Shown here piece by piece: positions 1 to 5,285 of a DNA stretch of 5,285 nucleotides. Source of the stretch: Flavobacteriales bacterium (GTDB lineage: Bacteria > Bacteroidota > Bacteroidia > NORP154). Positions within the stretch are counted from its first letter, which is position 1; each line of letters starts with the position of its first letter. The notes beneath the pieces are model-generated. The model was given only the letters and a program-made list of their open reading frames with translations, was not told the origin of the DNA and ran no database searches. The stretch spans positions 1 through 5,285 of the forward strand of contig DTSC01000060.1 of the NCBI GenBank assembly GCA_012965625.1. Direction: 5' to 3'. The translations under genes and the position numbers were made by a program.

Positions 1-36
1 CTCATTCTATCTGATAGAATGGGGGTTTTCTTTTTT
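1..36 (+). terminator. Rho-independent terminator of an upstream plus-strand gene
   Basis: The arms CATTCTAT (3-10) and ATAGAATG (14-21) are perfectly complementary around a 3-base CTG loop. The stem can be lengthened by a T-G and a C-G pair at positions 2/22 and 1/23. It is followed by a G run and then a T-rich tract (26-36). A stem followed by a T tract is the classical intrinsic terminator layout for plus-strand transcription. No plus-strand gene ends inside the window before it, so it most likely serves a gene beyond the left edge. The stem is AT-rich, so its strength is uncertain. Confidence 0.7.
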
Positions 37-203
37 AGGGGACAGTTTTTCATTTTTCCTCCCCCTTTTCAATTATGGTGTTTAGGCAATATATTTTAAC
101 GTTTGATGCATTACCTGACACACCGACATCCAATAAGGTTATAATGGTAAATATTACTATCTTCATACTGATGTTCGGAATATCACGCTAATCGATAGTC
201 AGC

Positions 204-217
204 TTAGATGCATCTAA
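204..217. repeat. 14-bp perfect palindrome in the leader of the STAS-like gene
   Basis: TTAGATG followed directly by CATCTAA forms a perfect 14-bp inverted repeat with no spacer, ending 54 bp before the ATG at 272. With no loop it suits a dimeric DNA-binding protein better than an RNA hairpin. Ten bases downstream lies TAATTTG (228-234), which is one base short of the Bacteroidota -7 element TAnnTTTG. If that is the promoter, the palindrome would cover its -33 region, as an operator would. A palindrome this long is expected by chance about 0.3 times in a window of this size, so the role is speculative. The rest of the leader (37-271) shows only short open frames and no recognisable RNA. Confidence 0.35.
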
Positions 218-271
218 TGAAAATGGATAATTTGAATTGACTTTCTTTAAGCACCCAATTAAAATCAGATA

Positions 272-697
272 ATGGTAGCTAAGAATATTGATAATAACAC
301 TGATATTGTTGAAACAGAGTGTGCTATTCTTAGAAAGGTTAATGAATTTATCGTGATTGTCGAGTTTAAGGCTGATTGTGTTATAACAAGAGAAAATGCA
401 GCAGAGGCAGGGGAAAAGGCAATATCACTTTTTAATGGCGGAAAGTTTTTTTCTATAATTGATGGGACAAAAGGTCTTGCTACTCTGACTAATGAAACAC
501 TGGCTTATAGTGCAACGGATGAAACGTTGGTTAAACATCGCATGGCACAGGCTATTATTGTTGATAAGTTATCATTATCCCTGGTTGCTAATTTCTATCT
601 TAAGTTCAAAAATCCAAAACGGCCGGTTAAGGTATTTGACAAAATACATAAAGCATATAGATGGCTAGAGTCTCAACAATTTCTGTTAGAAGAGTAA
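272..697 (+). CDS. SpoIIAA/STAS-like small protein (DUF7793-type), function unknown
   Basis: This is a 141-residue soluble protein with no signal peptide or membrane segment. The predicted order of elements fits the alternating beta/alpha STAS (SpoIIAA) fold. There is a beta region at about 14-33, a helix at 39-54, a beta strand ending in IID (62-64), a helix after the TLTNE stretch (71-75), a hydrophobic strand-helix at 90-112 and a terminal strand-helix at 117-134 (RPVKVFD, then KAYRWLES). The pattern 'NFYLKF.NPKRPVKVF...AYRWL' resembles small Bacteroidota proteins grouped as DUF7793; this is from memory and was not searched. STAS proteins of this sort often act in regulatory or partner-binding roles, but no partner kinase or transporter is encoded nearby. 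The ATG at 272 follows an in-frame TAA at 260-262, and no other start lies between. There is no Shine-Dalgarno, which is normal for the phylum. The Asn/Asp-rich first 12 residues look like a flexible tail. Confidence 0.8.
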   Translation: MVAKNIDNNTDIVETECAILRKVNEFIVIVEFKADCVITRENAAEAGEKAISLFNGGKFFSIIDGTKGLATLTNETLAYSATDETLVKHRMAQAIIVDKLSLSLVANFYLKFKNPKRPVKVFDKIHKAYRWLESQQFLLEE

Positions 698-835
698 CTT
701 TAATAGCCTTTCCAACAGAGCCTTCATGAGGTATATGGTGCCAGAAAATTTTTCATGAAAACGTTATATGTTGATAATAAGCGTGGAGATTTTGTTTTAA
801 GGGGATCACACCTTATAGAACTTTCCAGACCTGGT
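698..835. other. Convergent intergenic gap with no clear terminator
   Basis: This 138-bp stretch separates the 3' ends of the STAS-like gene and the J-domain gene. I expected a bidirectional terminator and did not find a good one. TAAGG (798-802) and CCTTA (811-815) could make a 5-bp stem with an 8-base loop, but neither strand has a T run after it. TTTTCATGAAAA (750-761) is a 12-bp palindrome with no loop. The plus strand carries a short open frame through the gap (707-874, with an ATG at 755) that overlaps the end of the opposite gene; it has no recognisable product. Confidence 0.5.
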
Positions 836-1366
836 TCAAAATCTTCTGCCAACAACATATCTCCACCCAAGTAATAATATTATTATAAATGTAGCCCCAA
901 AGGTCATGCCTCTCATGCCATGCTCTCTTGTTTTAATAGACGTAGACATAAGTTCTATGCTTGCAAACCATATCGCGGCCAATCCGATTAATAGCAATGA
1001 GGAGAACAAGATATTCTCAAAAATAATGATCTTCCTGTCTTTTTTTTGGGGTTTCTTTCCATATCTTCTAAAACCATCAAACATCTTATTGCCAGGTCTG
1101 TATTTTGGATCAGCATGGGGCTTTTTCTTTGTTATAGTTTGTATCACATTATCATAACCAAATTGTAGTATCAGGTCATACTTTTTTCTTTTCTCAGGAT
1201 CAATCAGCGTCTCATAGGCTTGTCCAATAGCTTGAAATCTTTTTAGTGATTTTGAGGAGCTATTAACATCTGGATGGAACATCTTTGCTCTATAGTAAAA
1301 TGCCCTGCGAATCTCTTCATGATTTGCATTGCGGGGTATTCCTAATATTTTGTAATAATCGAGCAA
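836..1366 (-). CDS. Membrane-anchored J-domain (DnaJ-like) protein, TTG start
   Basis: This 176-residue protein has an N-terminal J domain and a C-terminal membrane anchor. Residues 3-10 (DYYKILGI) are the typical J-domain opening. The catalytic HPD tripeptide is at 31-33, after the basic helix II, and helix III/IV carries FQAIGQAYETL and DPEKRKKYD (44-64). HPD stimulates the ATPase of an Hsp70 (DnaK) partner. There is no Gly/Phe region, zinc-finger or substrate-binding domain, so this is a class C J-protein, not the housekeeping DnaJ. A basic linker (about 80-112) leads to two hydrophobic segments (about 114-136 and 153-172), giving two likely membrane passes with the J domain probably cytoplasmic. 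The start is read as TTG (1366-1364). No ATG lies between it and the in-frame TGA at 1396-1394, and TTG puts the J domain at the expected position. The client and the Hsp70 partner are unknown. It lies 62 bp downstream of the peptidase gene on the same strand. Confidence 0.88.
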   Translation of the reverse strand: MLDYYKILGIPRNANHEEIRRAFYYRAKMFHPDVNSSSKSLKRFQAIGQAYETLIDPEKRKKYDLILQFGYDNVIQTITKKKPHADPKYRPGNKMFDGFRRYGKKPQKKDRKIIIFENILFSSLLLIGLAAIWFASIELMSTSIKTREHGMRGMTFGATFIIILLLGWRYVVGRRF

Positions 1367-1428
1367 TGGCTTTGTCTTCTTTGTTATTATAAATCAGTAT
1401 AGCTCTTTTTTATAATTTACATACACAC

Positions 1429-3234
1429 TTATTGTACACACACAAATTTATTGACCCCTTGTATCATGTCTCCAATATATAGAGTATAAAAATAAATTGC
1501 CGTTGCCAGCGTGCCCTCAAAGGCTACTTCATTTAATCCTTTTTGAATATGAAAAGGCAACCTTGCTACTTCATTTCCAAGCATGTCTGTGATAGAAATG
1601 GAAGAAGACCCTATATCTTTGGTGCTTTCTATCTTAAAAACCACTGAACCCCCTGTTGGATTGGGCTCACATGGCAAAAGCCTGACAATATTAAAGCTAT
1701 TGTTTTCATAAAGGTTATATCGTTGATTACTTACGTTAAAACAGGCCAATGGGTCTTGATTAAGATTATCAATAGAAGCCGTGGCTGTCGTCACTTGGGA
1801 AAGTCCATATGTTTCAGTAGCAAAAATGCTTGTCACTCCATTAATATCAACACCTGCTAAACTTACCCTATAAAGGTTTTGGGCGCCAATATTTGGTATA
1901 GAAAAATAATTTGTATCAGAGAAACTATAAAGTGTGTCGTAATTGGCGCTGCTAACATTTATATGTCGGACCCCTACTCTATAAGTATTATACTGCGGTG
2001 TTCCCAAGAGCTGAACTCCAAATTCTGAACCTGAATTGATCAATTGAAATGTAGGAGCTGGTGGCATTATGCTTACCATTGTAGCACCGAAGGCATTTAT
2101 CAACACATTTCTAGCCAAATAATTGAAATCAACAAAAAAACTATCCAATAATCCATCCATGTCGGTATCCACTCCCAGAATGTCTGAGCTGGTGTGCTGC
2201 CTATCTGTATAATTAGAATTGGTCAAGACCGCATCACCATGTTCATTTGCTGACGAAAACCTAATTGCAATGAAGCCATCTTCCCTAAAAGGAATATGGT
2301 CCCCTCCCCTTCCAGCTCGATCTTCCTGGTCAATCATTTCAATTGACATAGGTACTTCCATAATACTCATCAGCTTTTTCTCATATAATAATTTCAGAAA
2401 GTGGCCATATCCTCTACTTGGTCCATTTGCTGAGAAAACCCTAACATGTGTGCTGTCTATATGATTTTCAAATGGACAGCTAGGTCCAGAAGATGTTTGT
2501 CCACATAAAATACCACCCACAACATCATTGTTTTGAACCGCAATAACCTGGATTCCAGCATTTACACAATATTGTGAAAACGCGTCAGCACCATGAAGTC
2601 CCTGCTCCTCTCCGATTGTTAGCATAAAAACAATGGAATGAGGAAAAGTATATTTGCTCATAACCCTGGCAAGTTCCAATACCAATGCAGAACCGCTTCC
2701 ATTATCTTCCATGCCATGGGCTTTACATGTGTCATCACAGCTGCTTTCACAACGGCTATCTACATGCGCTTCAATAATAACAACACCTTTAGCATTATCT
2801 GATCCGGGTAAAATTGAAAAAATATTTCTGTGTTGTGGTACACCACATATATCTGCATCAAACTGGAGATATGAACTAACCAGCCTATTTTCATGGGCTG
2901 CACTAAATGCTTCAAACTTCTTTAGGGCCCATCGTCTCGTTGCCCCAATTCCAATAGTCTCAGAAATAGTGTCTGAACCTGTATTCCTATTGTAAAAGGC
3001 ACTAAGCTTTTCAAGGTAGCTCTTCAAAGAATCGCTGGAAATCTCTTCTTTGATCCCACAAACAATCTCAGTCAAATCATTAATTACAGATAATGCTGCA
3101 TAATTTGAGGGGTCATAATTTCCCTTTAGTATTTGATCTGCCTCAATGTTAGTAACCAGGAGATTACTTTGACAATGCAATAAATTATTAATTCCAAAGG
3201 ATAAAAAACTAATTAATAATAAAATGCGAAACAT
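1429..3234 (-). CDS. Secreted M28-family zinc peptidase with T9SS type A sorting domain
   Basis: This 601-residue protein is a probable extracellular metallo-aminopeptidase. It starts with a hydrophobic signal peptide (about 1-21). The M28 domain (about 130-385) shows the full two-zinc set: H157 in AHVDS, D177 in MEDNGSGS (bridging), E209/E210 in GEEQG (general base and ligand), D237 in NND, and H347 in QHTSSD; GRGGDHIPF (308-316) is the usual late motif. Family members remove N-terminal residues from peptides; the specificity here cannot be read. About 390-480 looks like a fibronectin III-type beta domain. Residues 512-601 match the T9SS type A sorting domain (EPNPTGG, SISITDMLGNEV, GLNEVAF, AIYFYTL), which directs outer-membrane export and is normally cleaved off. 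Three cysteines (162, 166, 170) sit between the first two zinc ligands, and DTDMDGLLD (356-364) resembles a calcium loop. LLHC at 18-21 is a poor lipobox because of His before Cys, so cleavage by signal peptidase I is preferred. There is no functional tie to bioA, 134 bp upstream. Confidence 0.92.
   Translation of the reverse strand: MFRILLLISFLSFGINNLLHCQSNLLVTNIEADQILKGNYDPSNYAALSVINDLTEIVCGIKEEISSDSLKSYLEKLSAFYNRNTGSDTISETIGIGATRRWALKKFEAFSAAHENRLVSSYLQFDADICGVPQHRNIFSILPGSDNAKGVVIIEAHVDSRCESSCDDTCKAHGMEDNGSGSALVLELARVMSKYTFPHSIVFMLTIGEEQGLHGADAFSQYCVNAGIQVIAVQNNDVVGGILCGQTSSGPSCPFENHIDSTHVRVFSANGPSRGYGHFLKLLYEKKLMSIMEVPMSIEMIDQEDRAGRGGDHIPFREDGFIAIRFSSANEHGDAVLTNSNYTDRQHTSSDILGVDTDMDGLLDSFFVDFNYLARNVLINAFGATMVSIMPPAPTFQLINSGSEFGVQLLGTPQYNTYRVGVRHINVSSANYDTLYSFSDTNYFSIPNIGAQNLYRVSLAGVDINGVTSIFATETYGLSQVTTATASIDNLNQDPLACFNVSNQRYNLYENNSFNIVRLLPCEPNPTGGSVVFKIESTKDIGSSSISITDMLGNEVARLPFHIQKGLNEVAFEGTLATAIYFYTLYIGDMIQGVNKFVCVQ
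1443..1476 (-). promoter_or_regulatory. Possible Bacteroidota-type promoter for the J-domain gene
   Basis: On the minus strand TAAATTTG (1450-1443) matches the Bacteroidota -7 consensus TAnnTTTG exactly. ATTG (1476-1473), close to the -33 TTTG box, lies 22 bases upstream. Transcription would start near 1436 and leave a leader of about 70 bases before the TTG start. The element lies within the last codons of the peptidase gene, so its bases are also set by coding needs. The match may be chance. Confidence 0.3.
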
Positions 3235-3335
3235 AATGGAATTGCTATAAGATAATCTGGCAATAAATCAAATGCTCTGGTTTTGAAACATAAATGACTT
3301 AAACGTGCCCTACTCCTTTTTAAAAAGTGATTAAA

Positions 3336-3343
3336 CAAATATA
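3336..3343 (-). promoter_or_regulatory. Possible -7 element upstream of the M28 peptidase gene
   Basis: TATATTTG on the minus strand (3343-3336) matches the Bacteroidota -7 consensus TAnnTTTG exactly. It lies in the 134-bp gap between bioA and the peptidase gene and would give a leader of roughly 95 bases. No convincing TTTG -33 box is present at the usual distance, which lowers confidence. The rest of the gap (3235-3368) shows a 12-bp palindrome CTTTTTAAAAAG (3316-3327) and a 6-bp inverted repeat (3312-3317 and 3355-3360), neither of which makes a clear terminator for bioA. Confidence 0.3.
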
Positions 3344-3368
3344 ATAAATAATGGAGGAGTCTATTAAG

Positions 3369-4652
3369 CTAGGTAGCCTGGCTCTCTAAGAAGCCTGTTA
3401 TTGCAGTGTAAGCTAAATTAAGCTCATCATTTGTAATACAATATGGAGGCAGTATATATATCACATTCCCTAAAGGCCTAAGGATGATTTTTCTTTCAAT
3501 AAAGAATTTATAGATACTATCACGTTTTGGGTTGAAATAAGATGTTTCTTCATCTGAAGACAGCTCAAATGCCAGGATCGTCCCAGTTTGCCTGATGTTT
3601 TCTACACCTTCAACTTTAGCAAGCTTTTCAGCAAATTGCCTATGGCAAGATGAAATGCGTTCAATGTTGAGCCAAGTTTCCTCCAAATCAAAGAGGTCCA
3701 AGCTTGCACAGGCAGCAGCACAAGCTACTGGGTTGCCGGTAAATGAGTGGCCATGAAATAAGGTCTTTTGTTTATCATCAGATAAAAAAGCTGAGAATAT
3801 CTCTCTTGAACATGATGTTGCTCCCAAAGCCATGGTTCCACCTGTCAAACCTTTTGACATACAGACTATATCTGGATTAGCGGCAAGGTGATCAGATGCA
3901 AAAAACTTTCCTGTTCTCCCAAAACCAGTCATTACTTCATCGGCAATAGTAAGCACATTCTTCTTCTTGCAAAAAGCTATTAATAGATCAAGTGCATCAG
4001 GTTGATGCATTACCATCCCTGCAGCTCCTTGAATTAAAGGTTCATAGATAAAGGTACCAATATTCAAATTGCTATTATCAAGAATTGCTTCAAGCTGGGC
4101 TAAAGAATCTTTCTCTTTGCCTGGTATGGGTGCATCAATAAATTGTACATCAAACAACATAGACTCAAAAGGTTTGACAAAAGCTCCTCTGCCAGATACA
4201 GACATTGCTCCAAAAGTATCTCCATGGTAAGAATCCCTAAAAGCAACAATTCCATTTTTAGGTTTCTTTTTATTTTCCCAGTACTGAATTGACATCTTTA
4301 ATGCTACTTCCACAGCAGTTGATCCATTATCAGAATAGAAAATAGAAGATTGGTTCATAGGCAAAACCCTTAAAAGGCGCTCCGCCAACTCTACTGCTTT
4401 GGGATGGGTAAATCCTGCAAAGATTACATGTTCCAATGTTTTAACCTGTTCTGATACCTTTTTTGCAATGTGGGGATGTGCATGTCCATGAGAGTTTACC
4501 CACCATGAAGAAATAGCATCAAGATATTTATTATCGTTCTCATCTATCAGCCATACACCTTCACCTTTTACTATTACAATAGGAAGATCCACATTTTTCA
4601 TCTGGGTATAAGGATGCCAGATCATCTCTATGTCTTTAGCTGAGATACTCAT
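3369..4652 (-). CDS. bioA: Adenosylmethionine-8-amino-7-oxononanoate aminotransferase
   Basis: BioA is a cytoplasmic PLP enzyme that transfers an amino group from S-adenosylmethionine to KAPA, giving 7,8-diaminopelargonate, the antepenultimate step to biotin. At 427 residues it is full length for the family. The diagnostic N-terminal IWHPYTQMKN (11-20) includes Tyr15, and WW at 50-51 matches the substrate-site tryptophan region; both separate BioA from other class III aminotransferases. SDNGSTAVE (107-115) is the phosphate-binding loop and SYHGDTFG (141-148) carries the Tyr142 that stacks on PLP. DEVMTGFGRTG (238-248) carries Asp238, which pairs with the pyridine nitrogen. Lys267 in MSKGLTGG is the Schiff-base lysine, HGHSFTGNP (300-308) follows, and Arg392 in LRPLGN should bind substrate carboxylate. 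The start ATG overlaps the bioD stop in ATGA (4652-4649), which implies translational coupling. The stop is TAG. No damage is seen. Use of SAM as donor is assumed from the family. Confidence 0.97.
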   Translation of the reverse strand: MSISAKDIEMIWHPYTQMKNVDLPIVIVKGEGVWLIDENDNKYLDAISSWWVNSHGHAHPHIAKKVSEQVKTLEHVIFAGFTHPKAVELAERLLRVLPMNQSSIFYSDNGSTAVEVALKMSIQYWENKKKPKNGIVAFRDSYHGDTFGAMSVSGRGAFVKPFESMLFDVQFIDAPIPGKEKDSLAQLEAILDNSNLNIGTFIYEPLIQGAAGMVMHQPDALDLLIAFCKKKNVLTIADEVMTGFGRTGKFFASDHLAANPDIVCMSKGLTGGTMALGATSCSREIFSAFLSDDKQKTLFHGHSFTGNPVACAAACASLDLFDLEETWLNIERISSCHRQFAEKLAKVEGVENIRQTGTILAFELSSDEETSYFNPKRDSIYKFFIERKIILRPLGNVIYILPPYCITNDELNLAYTAITGFLESQAT

Positions 4653-5260
4653 ACATTTACGAATTCTGGAGCGTATTTTAAGATCATCTTCTTGTTTACC
4701 TTATCCTCTAGCTCTATGCGTCCTAACATTGGCAGTTCGGTAATTTTCAAAATTATCTCCTCTGAATCTTTATTCGGCTCGCCATTAAAGATAATTCCAA
4801 GAACATTAAACCCTCGGCTTTGTAATGCTCCTGCTGTCAATAGCGTATGATTGATACTGCCTAAATAGTTTTGCGAGACCAGTACAACTTCACCATCAAA
4901 CAATTGTAATAGATCTATAACCAGGTCAGTATTGTTTAATGGTACCATTAAACCGCCTGGAGGCTCAATAATAAGAGTGTTTTTGGTATCTGGAACATAC
5001 AATCGGTTAAGGTCAATTAATATATTTTCCTCCGATGCAGCAGCATGAGGAGATTTGTAGCCCTTTAGACGGTAGGATTCCTGATGAAATACTGATTTTT
5101 CATTAGAAACCAAGGATCCAACCACTTTCGTATCTGAATTGTCCAAATCACCGCATTGAATTGGTTTCCAATAGTCAGCTTTTAGGGCTTCTACCAAAAC
5201 ACTAGATGCTACCGTTTTTCCTATTCCTGTACCTATTCCAACTATTATTATTCGTCTCAT
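4649..5260 (-). CDS. bioD: Dethiobiotin synthetase
   Basis: BioD is a cytoplasmic ATP-dependent enzyme that carboxylates 7,8-diaminopelargonate with CO2 and closes the ureido ring to give dethiobiotin. The 203-residue protein is slightly short but complete. It has the P-loop GIGTGIGKT (8-16, Lys15), the KPIQCG segment with Lys32 matching the catalytic lysine of KPxxSG/TG motifs, and SPHAA (70-74). The acidic-Gly motif EPPGGLMVPL follows (99-108), then SINHTLLT (135-142) and GIIFNGEPN (155-163) with Asn159 in the nucleotide-base site. Two points differ from E. coli: the P-loop reads GTGIGKT instead of GTDTEVGKT, and EPPGG replaces EGAGG. The first is probably lineage-typical; I am less sure of the second. 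The ATG at 5260 gives the standard N-terminus just before the P-loop. Only 25 bp lie upstream in the window. They include a TAA at 5282-5280 that could end a preceding biotin gene. bioA follows with a 4-base overlap. Confidence 0.96.
   Translation of the reverse strand: MRRIIIVGIGTGIGKTVASSVLVEALKADYWKPIQCGDLDNSDTKVVGSLVSNEKSVFHQESYRLKGYKSPHAAASEENILIDLNRLYVPDTKNTLIIEPPGGLMVPLNNTDLVIDLLQLFDGEVVLVSQNYLGSINHTLLTAGALQSRGFNVLGIIFNGEPNKDSEEIILKITELPMLGRIELEDKVNKKMILKYAPEFVNV
4934..4953. repeat. 20-bp perfect palindrome inside bioD
   Basis: GTTTAATGGT is followed directly by its reverse complement ACCATTAAAC. In RNA this could fold as an 8-bp stem (GTTTAATG/CATTAAAC) with a GTAC loop. The bases encode the conserved GLMVPLN stretch (residues 103-109) of BioD, so protein constraint accounts for part of the sequence. 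From the base composition, a perfect palindrome of this length is expected only about 0.01 times in a window this size (my rough estimate). It does not match the BirA operator pattern TTGTAAACC-N15-GGTTTACAA. Function unknown, possibly none. Confidence 0.5.
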
Positions 5261-5285
5261 AATAACTTTATTATACTATTTACCG

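Noticed and set aside
103..115. 13-bp direct repeat TTGATGCATTACC, also at 4002-4014 within bioA
   Set aside because: One repeat of this length is expected by chance in an AT-rich window of this size, and the second copy is ordinary bioA coding sequence.
75..191. 38-codon plus-strand open frame in the left leader
   Set aside because: It is short, resembles nothing known, and has a length expected by chance in such a region. Its hydrophobic end is not enough to call a small membrane protein.
906..1157. 83-codon plus-strand open frame
   Set aside because: It lies wholly antisense to the J-domain gene, which has a clear HPD motif and family match. The translation shows no recognisable domain.
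2219..2464. 81-codon plus-strand open frame
   Set aside because: It is antisense to the conserved M28 peptidase domain and has no recognisable features.
2654..2995. 113-codon plus-strand open frame
   Set aside because: It is antisense to the zinc-ligand region of the peptidase, which is clearly the coding strand.
3169..3234. Lipoprotein signal (LLHC at residues 18-21) in the peptidase
   Set aside because: His immediately before the Cys does not fit a lipobox, and T9SS cargo normally uses signal peptidase I.
3312..3360. ACTCCT/AGGAGT inverted repeat downstream of bioA, considered as its terminator
   Set aside because: The stem is only 6 bp with a 37-base loop and has no T tract on the minus strand after it.
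5270..5275. TATAAT on the minus strand just upstream of bioD
   Set aside because: It is only nine bases from the start codon, which would give an almost leaderless mRNA, and the main Bacteroidota sigma factor does not use this hexamer.

Overview
This AT-rich 5.3 kb window looks like an ordinary chromosomal segment of a Bacteroidota bacterium. The strongest clue is the secreted M28 peptidase, whose C-terminus matches the type A sorting domain of the type IX secretion system (T9SS), a system essentially confined to that phylum. The 'IIFNGEPN' style of the BioD C-terminal half and the lack of Shine-Dalgarno sequences before the genes agree with this. A finer taxonomic placement cannot be supported.

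Layout, left to right. Positions 1-36 hold a rho-independent terminator for a plus-strand gene that lies outside the window. A leader of about 235 bp follows, with a 14-bp perfect palindrome, and then a small plus-strand gene (272-697) for a SpoIIAA/STAS-like protein of unknown function. Everything else is on the minus strand. In transcription order it is bioD (5260-4649), bioA (4652-3369), a T9SS-exported M28 zinc peptidase (3234-1429) and a membrane-anchored J-domain protein (1366-836). The first and last genes of the window converge across a 138-bp gap with no clear terminator.

bioD and bioA share an ATGA overlap and encode consecutive steps of biotin synthesis: BioA converts KAPA to DAPA, and BioD converts DAPA to dethiobiotin. 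They are probably the downstream end of a biotin operon that continues past the right edge. The peptidase and the J-protein have no evident link to biotin. Each has a possible promoter of the Bacteroidota type (TAnnTTTG) upstream, so they may be separate transcription units.

I found no mobile element, CRISPR array, RNA gene or convincing new multi-gene system. The points most worth a second look are a perfect 20-bp palindrome inside bioD, a DxDxDGxxD calcium-loop motif beside the last zinc ligand of the peptidase, a cysteine cluster between its first two zinc ligands, a Pro-Pro variant of a conserved BioD motif, and the TTG start of the J-protein.
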